Notes under the pieces: model-generated
Seen by the model: only the letters and a program-made list of their open reading frames with translations
Databases searched by the model: none
Told to the model about the DNA's origin: nothing
Position numbers and translations under genes: made by a program
Shown here: in pieces, positions 8,241-17,312 of the stretch
Position numbering within the stretch: the stretch's first letter is position 1
Layout of the letters: each line of letters starts with the position of its first letter
NCBI RefSeq assembly: GCF_030486595.1
Contig: NZ_JAUJZH010000025.1
Location: 1-64,000, forward strand
Reading direction: 5' to 3'
DNA: 64,000 nucleotides
From: Variovorax ginsengisoli
GTDB taxonomy: Bacteria; Pseudomonadota; Gammaproteobacteria; Burkholderiales; Burkholderiaceae_C

Positions 8241-9412
8241 ACCCTGGATTGCTTCGCCTGATCCTCGCGCAGGTCTGCCTGCATGCCGCGATGACGGGCA
8301 CCCGGCTGGCGGCCCCGCTGCTCGCCTTGCGCGACGGCTACAGTCCGGCGGCCGTCGGCATGCTGCTGGCGCTGTTCGCGCTGACCCAGGTGTTCCTGGC
8401 GCTGCCCGCCGGCCGCTTCGCCGACCGGCACGGGCTGCGGCTGCCGCTCACGATCGCCGTGGTGGCGGCGACTACGGGTGCGGCGCTGGCCGGGGCTTTT
8501 CCGGTGTTCCCGGTGCTCTGCCTGGCCGCGCTGCTGACCGGCGGCGCCACCGGCATCGCCGTGATCGCGCTGCAGCGCCATGTCGGCCGCGCGGCCACCA
8601 ACCCGACCGAGCTGAAGCAGGTGTTCAGCTGGCTGGCGATCGCGCCGGCCGCGGCCAACTTCGTCGGCCCCTTCGCCACCGGGCTGCTGATCGACCACGC
8701 CGGCCCGGTGCCTGGCGACATGATCGGTTTTCGCGTGGCCTTCGCCCTGCTGGCGCTGCTGCCCGTCGCCTGCTGGCTGCTGGCGCGCGGCACCGTCGAG
8801 CTTCCGCACATCAGCCTGCCGGCGGGCGCGCCCAGGCCGCGCGCCTGGGACCTGCTGGCCCAGCCGATGTTCAGGCGGCTGCTGTTCGTCAACTGGATGC
8901 AATCGGCGGCCTGGGATGTCCATACCTTCGTGCTGCCGCTGCTCGGCCATGAGCGCGGCCTGAGCGCGTCGGTGATCGGATCGATCCTCGGCGCCTTCGC
9001 GGTCGCGGCGGCCGCCATCCGCGTGGTGCTGCCGCTGGTCGCATCGCGCTTCAGCGAGCGCAGCGTGATCGCGGCTTCGAACGTGGTCACGGCGTTGGTC
9101 TTCGCGGTCTATCCGCTGATGACCAGCGCGCTCGGCATGGGCGCTTGCTCGGTGGTGCTCGGCATCGCCCTCGGCGCCGTGCAGCCGATGGTGATGAGCA
9201 TGCTGCACCAGATCACGCCGCATGCGCGCCACGGCGAGGCGCTCGGCCTGCGCGTGATGACTCTCAACGCTTCGAGCGTGGCGATGCCGATGCTGTTCGG
9301 CGCCGCCGGCGCGCTGATCGGCGTCGCCGGCGTGTTCTGGATCGTCGGCGGCGTGGTGGCCGCGGGCACCCGCTCGGTGTGGGGCCTGCAGGTGCCGCCG
9401 CGCGGCGAGTAG
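8237..9412 (+). CDS. MFS transporter
   Basis: A 391-residue polytopic inner-membrane protein with about 12 hydrophobic helices. The loop LPAGRFADRHGLRLPL between helices 2 and 3 matches the major-facilitator signature G-x-x-x-D-R. The transported compound cannot be told from sequence. The GTG start overlaps the rmuC stop by 4 bases, indicating coupled translation. Its stop abuts the stop of the convergent LOG-family gene with no gap. Confidence 0.85.
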   Translation: MNPGLLRLILAQVCLHAAMTGTRLAAPLLALRDGYSPAAVGMLLALFALTQVFLALPAGRFADRHGLRLPLTIAVVAATTGAALAGAFPVFPVLCLAALLTGGATGIAVIALQRHVGRAATNPTELKQVFSWLAIAPAAANFVGPFATGLLIDHAGPVPGDMIGFRVAFALLALLPVACWLLARGTVELPHISLPAGAPRPRAWDLLAQPMFRRLLFVNWMQSAAWDVHTFVLPLLGHERGLSASVIGSILGAFAVAAAAIRVVLPLVASRFSERSVIAASNVVTALVFAVYPLMTSALGMGACSVVLGIALGAVQPMVMSMLHQITPHARHGEALGLRVMTLNASSVAMPMLFGAAGALIGVAGVFWIVGGVVAAGTRSVWGLQVPPRGE

Positions 9413-10282
9413 CTACAGCTTGTAGAAGGTCTTGATGTAAGCCCAGGCGTCCTGGGGCGCGTCGACGTACTCGATCAGCTTCACGTCGTTGGGCGAGATC
9501 ACGCCTTCCTCGGCCAGGAACTCGAAGTTGATGAGCTGTTTCCAGTAGTCCGAGCCGAACAGCACGATCGGCACCGGCTTGGCCTTCTTGGTCTGCACCA
9601 GCGTGATGACCTCGAACAGCTCGTCGAGCGTGCCGAAGCCGCCCGGGAAGGCCACCAGCGCCTTCGCCCGCATCATGAAATGCATCTTGCGGATCGCGAA
9701 GTAGTGGAACTTGAAGCTCAGCGCCGGCGTCACGTAGGGATTGGCTTCTTCTTCCATCGGCAGCGCGATCGCCAGCCCGACCGACAGGCCGCCGCCCTCG
9801 TAGGCGCCGCGGTTGGCGGCCTGCATGATGCCGGGCCCGCCGCCGGTGCAGACGAAGAGCTTGTCCTGCGGTTCGCGGTCGTTGCTGTACTGCGCCACCA
9901 TCTTGCCGAAGGCGCGCGCCTTCTCGTAGTAGTGCGAGCTGCGCGCCAGCTTGCGCCAGCGGTCGGCTGCCACGCTGTCGCCGGCGGCCTCGGCCTGGGC
10001 GATCAGCGCGCCCGATTCCTCTTCGCTGCGGAAGCGCGCGCTGCCGAACACCACCACCGTGTTCTCGATGCCGTGGGCGCGCATCTCGAGGTCGGGTTTC
10101 ATGAGCTCGAGCTGCATGCGCAGGCCGCGGGTTTCACGCCGCAGCAGGAATTCGGGATCGGCGAAGGCCAGCCGCGAAGGATCGGTGTGCAGCGGCAGTC
10201 CCTTGTCCGAATGGGCCTGCAGGGTGGCCCAGGCATCGGCGAGCCGCTTGTCGTGAAGGTCGTGAGTGCTGTGGTTGTCCAT
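9413..10282 (-). CDS. LOG family protein (TIGR00730 Rossmann fold)
   Basis: A 289-residue protein with the LOG/lysine-decarboxylase-like signatures TGGGPGIMQAANRGA and PGGFGTLDELFE. LOG enzymes hydrolyse nucleotide 5'-monophosphates such as cytokinin riboside phosphates to base and ribose 5-phosphate; in bacteria many act as general purine-nucleotide phosphoribohydrolases. It is longer at the N-terminus than plant LOG and belongs to the longer bacterial type. Cytoplasmic. It lies downstream of efp, separated by a strong terminator, and so has its own promoter. Confidence 0.9.
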   Translation of the reverse strand: MDNHSTHDLHDKRLADAWATLQAHSDKGLPLHTDPSRLAFADPEFLLRRETRGLRMQLELMKPDLEMRAHGIENTVVVFGSARFRSEEESGALIAQAEAAGDSVAADRWRKLARSSHYYEKARAFGKMVAQYSNDREPQDKLFVCTGGGPGIMQAANRGAYEGGGLSVGLAIALPMEEEANPYVTPALSFKFHYFAIRKMHFMMRAKALVAFPGGFGTLDELFEVITLVQTKKAKPVPIVLFGSDYWKQLINFEFLAEEGVISPNDVKLIEYVDAPQDAWAYIKTFYKL

Positions 10283-10364
10283 GGTCGTGCGGGGAAGGCG
10301 GGTTCTGGATTGTGCGCGTTGCAGGTTTCGGGCCCGTTGCGGCCGCGCATCAGGGACCGGGATG

Positions 10365-10393
10365 CAAAAAAGGCTCCCGCGGGAGCCTTTTTG
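10365..10393. terminator. Strong terminator after efp
   Basis: A perfect dyad AAGGCTCCC-GC-GGGAGCCTT with A and T runs on either side, 16 bp after the efp stop codon. On the minus strand it reads as a standard Rho-independent terminator for efp. Confidence 0.92.
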
Positions 10394-10408
10394 TGGGGTG
10401 GCGGTCGG

Positions 10409-10963
10409 TCAGACGCGCTTGCGGTATTCGCCGGTGCGGGTGTCGATTTCGATCTTGTCGCCCTGGGCGACGAACAGCGGCACGCCGATCTCGAAGCCGG
10501 TCGAGATCTTGGCCGGCTTCATGACCTTGCCCGAGGTGTCGCCCTTGACGGCCGGCTCGGTCCAGGTGATTTCGCGCTCGACGCTGGTCGGCAGTTCGAC
10601 CGAGATCGCCTTGCCGTCGTAGAAGACCACTTCGACCGGCATGCCGTCTTCGAGGTAGTTGAGCGAGTCGCCCATGTTCTCGGCTTCGACTTCGTACTGG
10701 TTGTACTCGGTGTCCATGCAGACGTACATCGGGTCGGCGAAGTAAGAGTAGGTGCACTCCTTCTTGTCGAGCACGATCTGGTCGATCTTGTCGTCGGCCT
10801 TGAACACGACTTCGGTGTTGAAGTTGGCGATCAGGCTCTTGAGCTTCATGCGCACGGTGGCGGAATTGCGGCCGCCACGGCTGTATTCGGTCTTCAGGAC
10901 GACCATCGGGTCCTTGCCATGCATGATCACGTTGCCAGCGCGGATTTCTTGAGCGATTTTCAT
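10409..10963 (-). CDS. efp: Elongation factor P, Arg32 (EarP-modified) type
   Basis: A 184-residue EF-P, which rescues ribosomes stalled at polyproline. The N-terminal KOW-like domain ends in the loop SRGGRNSAT, where the residue at position 32 is Arg and not the Lys34-type modification site of E. coli. Arg32 is the target of EarP rhamnosylation, and earP lies just upstream. The ATG at 10963 gives the canonical MKIAQEIRAGN start. TonB in this window, with long proline runs, is a likely client. Confidence 0.97.
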   Translation of the reverse strand: MKIAQEIRAGNVIMHGKDPMVVLKTEYSRGGRNSATVRMKLKSLIANFNTEVVFKADDKIDQIVLDKKECTYSYFADPMYVCMDTEYNQYEVEAENMGDSLNYLEDGMPVEVVFYDGKAISVELPTSVEREITWTEPAVKGDTSGKVMKPAKISTGFEIGVPLFVAQGDKIEIDTRTGEYRKRV

Positions 10964-11117
10964 AATCAGGGTCTCTGGATGTTGGCCGCTCGTGCACTGT
11001 AGGGCTCGGCCCTCTGGCGCATTCACCGCGGCGGGTTCAGCGGAAGCTTCGATCGGCGTTCGGTCCAGGGGACACCTGGGTCGGAAGCGCCGTCGGAATT
11101 CCGCAAAGCCCGCAATT

Positions 11118-12185
11118 TTAGCTTTTTTGGGCGACGAATCGCCGAAGTCGGGTCAAAAGGTCGTCTTGTGCGAGCAGCCGGGCGCGTGCCGCCCCTGCGA
11201 CCTCGGCCCAGGAGGCCAAGGTGGAGCGGTCCAGGAAAGGCAGGTCGCCGTCCTTGATGCCGCTCCACAGGTGATGAAAGCCGCGCAGCGTCGGCGGCGC
11301 CTCCAGCCAGTCCAGGAAGGCGTTCAGTTTCTCGTGGTGGGCATCGTCGTCCTGCGGATAGATCTGCCAGACGAAGGGCGCGCCGGCCCAGAGCGCCCGC
11401 ACCAGAGAATCCTCGCCGCGCACGAAATTCAGGTTGCAGGCCCACAGCAGGTGGTCGAACTCCGGCTGGGGCAGGGTGGGCAGCCAGCTGATGGCGAGGG
11501 CGCCGCGCCGGGGCGGGCCGGGCGGCAAGGCGGCAGCGGCGCGCCCGGCGGTGACCAGCAGGCGGGTCGGCTCGGCCGCATGCTCGAATTGCGCCAGCAG
11601 CGCCTCGAGGGCCGGCGGTTCGTAGCAGAACAGCGAGACCACCCGCTCGCCCTGCCAGTCGATGCCCTGGCGTCGGAACCAGGCGGCGCGGTCGAAGCGG
11701 GCGCGTCGCCCCATGAGGTCCGGCCCGCGCAGCAGCCCGCCCGTGCGCTCGGTGAACCCCGGGTAGAAAAAATACTTGGTCAGGCCCGCGCCGGGGGCCC
11801 GGAATACGGGGGAGGGCAGGCCGTGCAGGCGTTCGACGTAGGGCTCTGCGGACAGGTATTCGAGGTTGATCCAGTGGCGGCGGGCGCCCTCATGGTCCGC
11901 ATGCTCGGCGAAGCGGGCAATGACCTCGGGGGCGGGATCGCAGCCGAAGGCCTCGATCAGCACGTCCGGCGCCGCCTCCGAAGCGGCCCGCGCCGCGTGG
12001 GTCGGGGTCCAGGGAACGACCGTGACGCCATCGCAGCCGCCGGGTGCCATCCAGGCCAGCGCCGACGGGTCGTCGATCCACAGGCGGACGGTGTCGTCCG
12101 GACCGGCCAGCGATGTGGCCAGCCGCCAGCAGACGCCTACGTCGCCATGGTTGTCGATCACCTTGCAGAAAATGTCCCAGCGCAT
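11118..12185 (-). CDS. earP: EF-P arginine-32 rhamnosyltransferase
   Basis: A 355-residue protein of the EarP family (formerly DUF2331). It transfers L-rhamnose from dTDP-rhamnose to Arg32 of EF-P. Recognisable segments are the start MRWDIFCKVIDNHGDVGVCW, which carries the conserved NHGD residues, the mid-region LTKYFFYPGF and the nucleotide-sugar region FVRGEDSLVRALWAG. The ATG at 12185 matches the family start exactly. efp follows 154 bp downstream on the same strand, the usual linkage. Confidence 0.96.
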   Translation of the reverse strand: MRWDIFCKVIDNHGDVGVCWRLATSLAGPDDTVRLWIDDPSALAWMAPGGCDGVTVVPWTPTHAARAASEAAPDVLIEAFGCDPAPEVIARFAEHADHEGARRHWINLEYLSAEPYVERLHGLPSPVFRAPGAGLTKYFFYPGFTERTGGLLRGPDLMGRRARFDRAAWFRRQGIDWQGERVVSLFCYEPPALEALLAQFEHAAEPTRLLVTAGRAAAALPPGPPRRGALAISWLPTLPQPEFDHLLWACNLNFVRGEDSLVRALWAGAPFVWQIYPQDDDAHHEKLNAFLDWLEAPPTLRGFHHLWSGIKDGDLPFLDRSTLASWAEVAGAARARLLAQDDLLTRLRRFVAQKS

Positions 12186-12234
12186 CGCGGGATACTCTAC
12201 AGCCCTCCACACGAAGACACCGGAGACAGCCCCC

Positions 12235-12717
12235 ATGTCACAACACTCGGCCGACATCCTTTGGCAGCGCGGCGACCAGGATTTTCTCGGCAACCGCTAC
12301 AGCCGCCGCCACGCCATCCGTTTCGACGGCGGTGCCGAATGGCTGGGCTCGTCCTCGCCGCACGTGGTGCCGCTGCCGCTGTCGGACGCCGCCGCGGTCG
12401 ATCCCGAAGAAGCCTTCGTCGCCTCGCTGTCGAGTTGCCACATGCTGTGGTTCCTGTCTATCGCGGCCTCGCGCGGCTTCTGCGTCGAGCGCTACGCCGA
12501 TCACGCCAGCGGCAAGATGGGCCGCAATGCCGAAGGCAAGATCGCGATGACCGTCGTCACCTTGCGTCCCGAGGTGCAGTTCTCGGGCCAGAGTCAGCCG
12601 TCGACGGAACAACACGAGGCGATGCACCACTCGGCACATGACCAGTGCTTCATCGCCAACTCGGTCAAGACGGACGTGCGCTGCGAGCCGGTGATCGCGG
12701 CCTCCTCGCAACCCTGA
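12235..12717 (+). CDS. OsmC family peroxiredoxin-like protein
   Basis: A 160-residue protein with the two-cysteine OsmC/Ohr pattern: the first Cys in SLSSCHMLWF and the second in DQCFIANSVKTDV. OsmC proteins reduce organic hydroperoxides with a Cys pair. GGAGA precedes the ATG. It diverges from earP across a 49-bp gap and lies 5 bp before uvrC, so it may be cotranscribed with it. Confidence 0.9.
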   Translation: MSQHSADILWQRGDQDFLGNRYSRRHAIRFDGGAEWLGSSSPHVVPLPLSDAAAVDPEEAFVASLSSCHMLWFLSIAASRGFCVERYADHASGKMGRNAEGKIAMTVVTLRPEVQFSGQSQPSTEQHEAMHHSAHDQCFIANSVKTDVRCEPVIAASSQP

Positions 12718-12722
12718 GAACG

Positions 12723-14690
12723 ATGCCTGAGACCCCTTCCGTCCATTCCGACCAACTGCTCAGCGAAGTGGCGGCCCTGCCGCAGCTGCCGGGCGTCTAC
12801 CGCTACTTCGACGCCCAGGGCGGCGTGCTCTACGTCGGCAAGGCGCGCAACCTCAAGAAGCGGGTCGCGAACTATTTCCAGAAGAGCCACGGCGGCACGC
12901 GCATCGGCCACATGATCTCGAAGATCGCCCGCATGGAGACCACCGTGGTGCGCTCCGAGGCCGAGGCGCTGCTGCTCGAGAACAACCTCATCAAGTCGCT
13001 CAAGCCGCGCTACAACATTCTTTTTCGCGACGACAAGAGCTACCCTTATCTCAAGATCGCGTCGCACCAGTTCCCCAGGCTGGCCTACTACCGGGGCTCG
13101 GTCGATCGCAAGCACCGCTATTTCGGCCCGTACCCCAGCGCATGGGCGGTGAAAGAATCGATCCAGCTGCTGCAGAAGGTCTTCAAGCTGCGCACCTGCG
13201 AAGACACGGTCTACGCCAACCGCGCCCGGCCGTGCCTGCTCTACCAGATCAAGCGCTGCACCGCTCCCTGCGTCGGCCACATCACGCCCGAGGCCTATGC
13301 CCAGGACGTGGCCAACGCCGAGGCCTTCCTGATGGGCGACACGCAGGCCGTGCTGACCCAGCTCGAGGCGCGCATGATGGCGCATGCCGAGAAGCTCGAG
13401 TTCGAGCAGGCGGCCGAGCTGCGCAACCAGATGTCGGCCCTGTCGCGCGTGCTGCACCAGCAGTCGATCGAGATCGCTTCCGACAAGGACGTCGACATCC
13501 TGGCGGTCAAGGTGCAGGGCGGCAAGGCCTGCGTGAACCTCGCCATGGTGCGGGGCGGGCGGCATCTGGGCGACCGGGCCTACTTCCCGGTGCATGTCGA
13601 GGATGCCGCGCAGATGCAGCACGCCGAGGGCGAGGGCGACGACGGCCCGCCGCCGCCGGCCGACGCGGTCGAGGTGCAGGTGCTCGAGGCCTTCATCGCC
13701 CAGCACTACATCGACGTCCCGGTGCCGGCCACGCTGGTGCTCAGCGAGCTCGTGAGCCGCGCGCTGATCGAGGCCGTGTCGCAGCAGTCGGGCACCCGTG
13801 TGACGGCGGTCTTCCAGCCGCGCGAGCAGCGCCGCCACTGGCTCGAGATGGCGACCAAGAACGCCGGGCTGCAACTGGCCCGCCTGCTGGCCGAAGAAGG
13901 CTCGCAGCAGGCCCGCACGCGGGCGCTGGTCGATGCGCTCGAACTGGCGCCGGACGACCTCGACAATTTCCGCGTCGAGTGCTTCGACATCTCGCACACC
14001 GCGGGCGAGGCGACCCAGGCCTCGTGCGTGGTGTTCGAGCACCACGCCATGCAGAACCGCGAATACCGGCGCTACAACATCGAAGGCATCACGCCGGGCG
14101 ACGACTACGCCGCGATGCGCCAGGTGCTGCACCGGCGCTACGGCAAGCTGGCCGAGGCGATGGCGGCCGAGACCGAGGCACCGCCGGCCGGCGATGCCGC
14201 GGGCGTCGGCACCGACGCCAAGCCGGGCACGCGGACCGCGCGGATGCCGGAGCTGGTGCTGGTCGATGGCGGCAAGGGCCAGGTGTCGATGGCGCGCGAG
14301 GTGTTCAGCGAACTGGGTTTGCCGCTGTCGCTGATCGTCGGCGTCGAGAAGGGCGAGGGCCGCAAGGTCGGCCTCGAGGAACTGGTGTTCGCGGATGGCC
14401 GCGAGAAGGTCTACCTGGGCCGCGACTCCGCGGCGCTGATGCTGGTGGCGCAGATCCGCGACGAGGCGCATCGCTTCGCCATCACCGGCATGCGCGCCAA
14501 GCGCGCCAAGGTGCGGGTCGGCGGCAGCCAGCTCGAGGACATCCCGGGCATCGGCCCGAAGCGGCGCGCGCGCCTGCTGCAGCGCTTCGGCGGCATCCGC
14601 GGCGTGGCGGCGGCGAGCGTGGAGGACATCGCGTCGGTCGATGGCATCGCCTTCGACCTGGCCGAAGAGATCTACCGCGCATTGCACTAG
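12723..14690 (+). CDS. uvrC: Excinuclease ABC subunit C
   Basis: A 655-residue nuclease of nucleotide excision repair that cuts on both sides of the lesion after UvrAB. Domains in order: GIY-YIG nuclease (LPGVYRYFDAQGGVLYVGKA), a cysteine cluster region (CLLYQIKRCTAPCVGHI), a UVR domain near residue 210, the RNase H-like C-terminal nuclease (VECFDISHTAGE and LVDGGKGQ) and a tandem helix-hairpin-helix (IPGIGPKRRARLLQRFGG). It is complete. A 30-residue Asp/Glu/Pro-rich insert lies near residue 300. The 86/87-bp repeat begins at its stop codon. Confidence 0.97.
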   Translation: MPETPSVHSDQLLSEVAALPQLPGVYRYFDAQGGVLYVGKARNLKKRVANYFQKSHGGTRIGHMISKIARMETTVVRSEAEALLLENNLIKSLKPRYNILFRDDKSYPYLKIASHQFPRLAYYRGSVDRKHRYFGPYPSAWAVKESIQLLQKVFKLRTCEDTVYANRARPCLLYQIKRCTAPCVGHITPEAYAQDVANAEAFLMGDTQAVLTQLEARMMAHAEKLEFEQAAELRNQMSALSRVLHQQSIEIASDKDVDILAVKVQGGKACVNLAMVRGGRHLGDRAYFPVHVEDAAQMQHAEGEGDDGPPPPADAVEVQVLEAFIAQHYIDVPVPATLVLSELVSRALIEAVSQQSGTRVTAVFQPREQRRHWLEMATKNAGLQLARLLAEEGSQQARTRALVDALELAPDDLDNFRVECFDISHTAGEATQASCVVFEHHAMQNREYRRYNIEGITPGDDYAAMRQVLHRRYGKLAEAMAAETEAPPAGDAAGVGTDAKPGTRTARMPELVLVDGGKGQVSMAREVFSELGLPLSLIVGVEKGEGRKVGLEELVFADGREKVYLGRDSAALMLVAQIRDEAHRFAITGMRAKRAKVRVGGSQLEDIPGIGPKRRARLLQRFGGIRGVAAASVEDIASVDGIAFDLAEEIYRALH

Positions 14691-14900
14691 GCCTGCGGCC
14701 CCCTTGGGGAGCGTCGGGGCGATTCAGGCCGGCGCCGGGCCGCCCCAAGGCGGCCTGCGGCCCCCTCGGGGGGCAGCGACCCACACGCAGTGGGGGAGCG
14801 TGGGGGCGATTCAGGCCGGCGCCGGGCCGCCCCAAGGCGGCCTGCGGCCCCCTCGGGGGGCAGCGACCCACACGCAGTGGGGGAGCGTGGGGGCGATTCC
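14690..14900. repeat. Tandem 87-bp GC-rich intergenic repeat, locus 2
   Basis: About two and a half units with an 87-bp period (matching GGGGCGATTC at 14716, 14803 and 14890). The first unit lacks the internal CTCGGGGGGCAGCGACC...CAGTG block. The core is shared with the array at 1-196, but the outer part differs (CCCACACGCAGTGGGG in place of ACACGAAGTGAGG). The array fills the gap between uvrC and pgsA and ends 11 bp before the pgsA -10 box. Confidence 0.9.
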
Positions 14901-14910
14901 TCCCGGCCCC

Positions 14911-14916
14911 TATACT
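14911..14916 (+). promoter_or_regulatory. Probable pgsA -10 box
   Basis: TATACT lies 8 bases before the pgsA ATG, so the transcript would be nearly leaderless. The -35 region would fall in the edge of the GC-rich repeat and shows no clear match. No ribosome site is seen before the ATG, which fits a leaderless message. Confidence 0.4.
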
Positions 14917-14924
14917 CCAGCGCA

Positions 14925-15491
14925 ATGTTCTGGACCTTGCCAACGATCATGACCTGGACGCGCATCGTCGCGATCCCCCTGATCGTGGGCGTGTTCTACC
15001 TGCCGCTGGCCGAGCCGATGCGCAACTGGATCGCCACGGTGATGTTCATCGTCTTCGCGGCCACCGACTGGCTCGACGGTTTCCTGGCGCGCCGGCTCAA
15101 GCAGACCTCGGCCTTCGGCGCCTTCCTCGATCCGGTGGCCGACAAATTCCTGGTCTGCGCCTCGCTCCTGGTGCTGGTCCACCTGAACCGCGCCGACGTC
15201 TTCGTGGCGCTGATCATCATCGGCCGCGAGATCGCGATCTCCGCCTTGCGCGAATGGATGGCGCAGATCGGCGCCAGCAAGAGCGTGGCGGTCCACATGG
15301 TGGGCAAGGTGAAGACCGTGGTGCAGATGGTCGCGATCCCGTTCCTGCTGTTCGACGGCGTCCTGTTCGGCCGCATCGACACCGGCACCTGGGGCCAATG
15401 GCTGATCTGGCTCTCGGCCGTCCTCACCGTCTGGTCGATGGTCTATTACCTGCAGAAGGCGATCCCCGAAATCCGGGCCCGCGCGAAATGA
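14925..15491 (+). CDS. pgsA: CDP-diacylglycerol--glycerol-3-phosphate 3-phosphatidyltransferase
   Basis: A 188-residue inner-membrane enzyme that makes phosphatidylglycerol phosphate, the first step to phosphatidylglycerol and cardiolipin. The CDP-alcohol phosphotransferase signature is intact: DWLDGFLARR followed by GAFLDPVADK, giving the D-x2-D-G-x2-A-R-x8-G-x3-D-x3-D pattern. Four to five transmembrane segments are visible. The stop overlaps the start of the DMT transporter (ATGA). Confidence 0.96.
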   Translation: MFWTLPTIMTWTRIVAIPLIVGVFYLPLAEPMRNWIATVMFIVFAATDWLDGFLARRLKQTSAFGAFLDPVADKFLVCASLLVLVHLNRADVFVALIIIGREIAISALREWMAQIGASKSVAVHMVGKVKTVVQMVAIPFLLFDGVLFGRIDTGTWGQWLIWLSAVLTVWSMVYYLQKAIPEIRARAK

Positions 15492-16360
15492 CCGCTGCGG
15501 CCCGGTCGACGGGCTGGCTGCGGGCCATGCCGGCGGTGTTCGTGCTGATCTGGAGCACCGGCTTCATCGTGGCGCGCTTCGGCATGCCCCATGCGCCGCC
15601 GCTCAAATTCCTCGCCGTGCGCTATGCGCTCTCGATGGTCTGCTTCCTGGTCTGGGTCCGCTGGGCCCGCGTTGCGTGGCCGCGCGATCGCACGCAATGG
15701 GGCCATCTCGCGGTCGTCGGCGTGCTGATGCAGGCCGGCTACCTCGGCGGCGTCTGGGCCGCGGTGCGGGCCGGCATGGGGTCCGGGCTGGTCGCGCTGC
15801 TGGTCGGTATCCAGCCGGTGCTGACCGCCGTCTGGCTCAGCATGTTCGGCGGCCGGATCACGCGGCGCCAATGGACCGGGCTGCTGCTCGGTTTCGGCGG
15901 CCTGGTGCTGGTCGTGTCGCGCAAGCTCGGGCAGGGCGGGGAGGTCAGCGCACTGACCATGGGGCTGGCCTTGCTGGCGCTGTTGTCGATCACCGCCGGC
16001 ACGCTGTACCAGAAGCGCTTTCTCGCGCCCTGCGACGTCCGCAGCGCCAGCGCGATCCAGATGGCCGCAGCCTTGATCGTCACCTTGCCGTTCGCGGCGC
16101 TCGAGCCCGACAGCATTCACTGGAACCTGGCCTCGGGCGGCGCCATGGCGTGGTCGGTGCTCGCGCTGTCGCTGGGCGGCAGTTCGCTGCTCTACATGCT
16201 GATCCAGCGCGGCACCGCCACCGCGGTGACCAGCCTGCTCTACCTGGTGCCGCCGTGCACGGCCGTGATGGCCTGGCTGCTGTTCGCGGAACCGATCACC
16301 GCCCTGACCCTGGCCGGCATCGCGATCACCGCGGTGGGCGTCAGCCTGGTCGTCAAGTAG
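15488..16360 (+). CDS. DMT superfamily transporter (EamA)
   Basis: A 290-residue inner-membrane protein with about ten hydrophobic helices in two EamA repeats. The first begins AVFVLIWSTGFIVARFGMPHAPPL, shown here only in part: LIWSTGFIVARF is the conserved stretch. The second repeat carries YLVPPCTAVMAWLLFAEP. Such proteins export metabolites or amino acids; the substrate is unknown. It is translationally coupled to pgsA by a 4-base overlap and overlaps the convergent LysR gene by 8 bp. Confidence 0.87.
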   Translation: MTAAARSTGWLRAMPAVFVLIWSTGFIVARFGMPHAPPLKFLAVRYALSMVCFLVWVRWARVAWPRDRTQWGHLAVVGVLMQAGYLGGVWAAVRAGMGSGLVALLVGIQPVLTAVWLSMFGGRITRRQWTGLLLGFGGLVLVVSRKLGQGGEVSALTMGLALLALLSITAGTLYQKRFLAPCDVRSASAIQMAAALIVTLPFAALEPDSIHWNLASGGAMAWSVLALSLGGSSLLYMLIQRGTATAVTSLLYLVPPCTAVMAWLLFAEPITALTLAGIAITAVGVSLVVK

Positions 16361-17291
16361 GCCCGACGGCCTTCCACGGCTCGGCCCGAAAACTCTCGAC
16401 CAGGAAATCGATCAGCAGCCGCACCCGGCGCGGCGTCTTGGGACGCCAGGGTGCGATCCACTGGATGTCCGCATCCGGCATCGCATGCTGCGGCAGCACG
16501 CGCACCAGTTCGCCGGACGCAAGCTGTGGCGCGATGTCCCACAGGCTGCGCAGCATGATGCCGTGGCCCGACAGGCACCAGTCGCGCACCATCTCGCCCG
16601 AGTTGCTGGACAGCGGGCCGCGCACCCGCACCCGCGCGGTGCTGCCGTCCCTGGCCTGGCGCAGCGTCCACAGGGCGAACTCGCGCTCGCCGCCGACGCT
16701 GTTCTCGCGCGCCACCAGGCAGTCGTGCGCCGCCAGCGCCGCCACGTCGGCCGGCATGCCGCGGCGCGCGAGGTAGTCCGGGCTCGCGGCCAGCACCCGC
16801 TGGTTGCGCGCGATGCGCCGGCTGACCCAGTCGCCGGCCCGGCGATGCTGCGGCGCCCAGAGCCAGACCGCGCCGTCGAAGCCCTCGGCGCCGAGGTCGG
16901 GCAGGGCCTCGACCAGCTGCAGCTGGATTTCGAGCCCGGGGTGGCGCTGGTTGAAGCTCGCCAGCGCCGGGCCCAGCCAGCGGCGGCCGAAGCCGAAGGT
17001 GCCGGCCAGCCGCACCGTCCCGCTGAGTTCGCTCTGGCGTTCGCCGAGCTCGTTCTCGAGCGCTGCGAAGCCTTCGAGCAGGCCCTTGGCATGCTGGCAC
17101 ACGGTTTCGCCCTCGGCGGTGGCGCTGAGGCGGCGCGTGGTGCGCTCGAACAGCCGCTGGCCGAGCCGGGCCTCCAGCGCGCCAAGGCGCTTGGTCACCA
17201 CCGACGGGACCACGTTGAGCGCGAGCGCGGCGCCGGCCAGGCTGCCGCGGCTGCGGATCGCCAGCACAAGCTCCAGGTCACTGCGTTCCAT
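16353..17291 (-). CDS. LysR family transcriptional regulator
   Basis: A 312-residue LysR protein. The N-terminal winged helix-turn-helix spans residues 1-60 (LAGAALALNVVPSVVTKRLG), followed by the periplasmic-binding-like effector domain. It diverges from the haloacid-dehalogenase-like hydrolase gene with a 74-bp gap, the standard LysR arrangement, so it probably controls the hydrolase and the overlapping dehydrogenase gene. The effector is unknown. It ends 8 bp inside the convergent DMT transporter gene. Confidence 0.9.
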   Translation of the reverse strand: MERSDLELVLAIRSRGSLAGAALALNVVPSVVTKRLGALEARLGQRLFERTTRRLSATAEGETVCQHAKGLLEGFAALENELGERQSELSGTVRLAGTFGFGRRWLGPALASFNQRHPGLEIQLQLVEALPDLGAEGFDGAVWLWAPQHRRAGDWVSRRIARNQRVLAASPDYLARRGMPADVAALAAHDCLVARENSVGGEREFALWTLRQARDGSTARVRVRGPLSSNSGEMVRDWCLSGHGIMLRSLWDIAPQLASGELVRVLPQHAMPDADIQWIAPWRPKTPRRVRLLIDFLVESFRAEPWKAVGPT

Positions 17292-17312
17292 TCATGCCAT
17301 TTCAGAAATTAT

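Noticed and set aside
12594..14687. A 697-residue open frame antisense to uvrC
   Set aside because: uvrC is intact on the plus strand; this frame is a codon-bias shadow.
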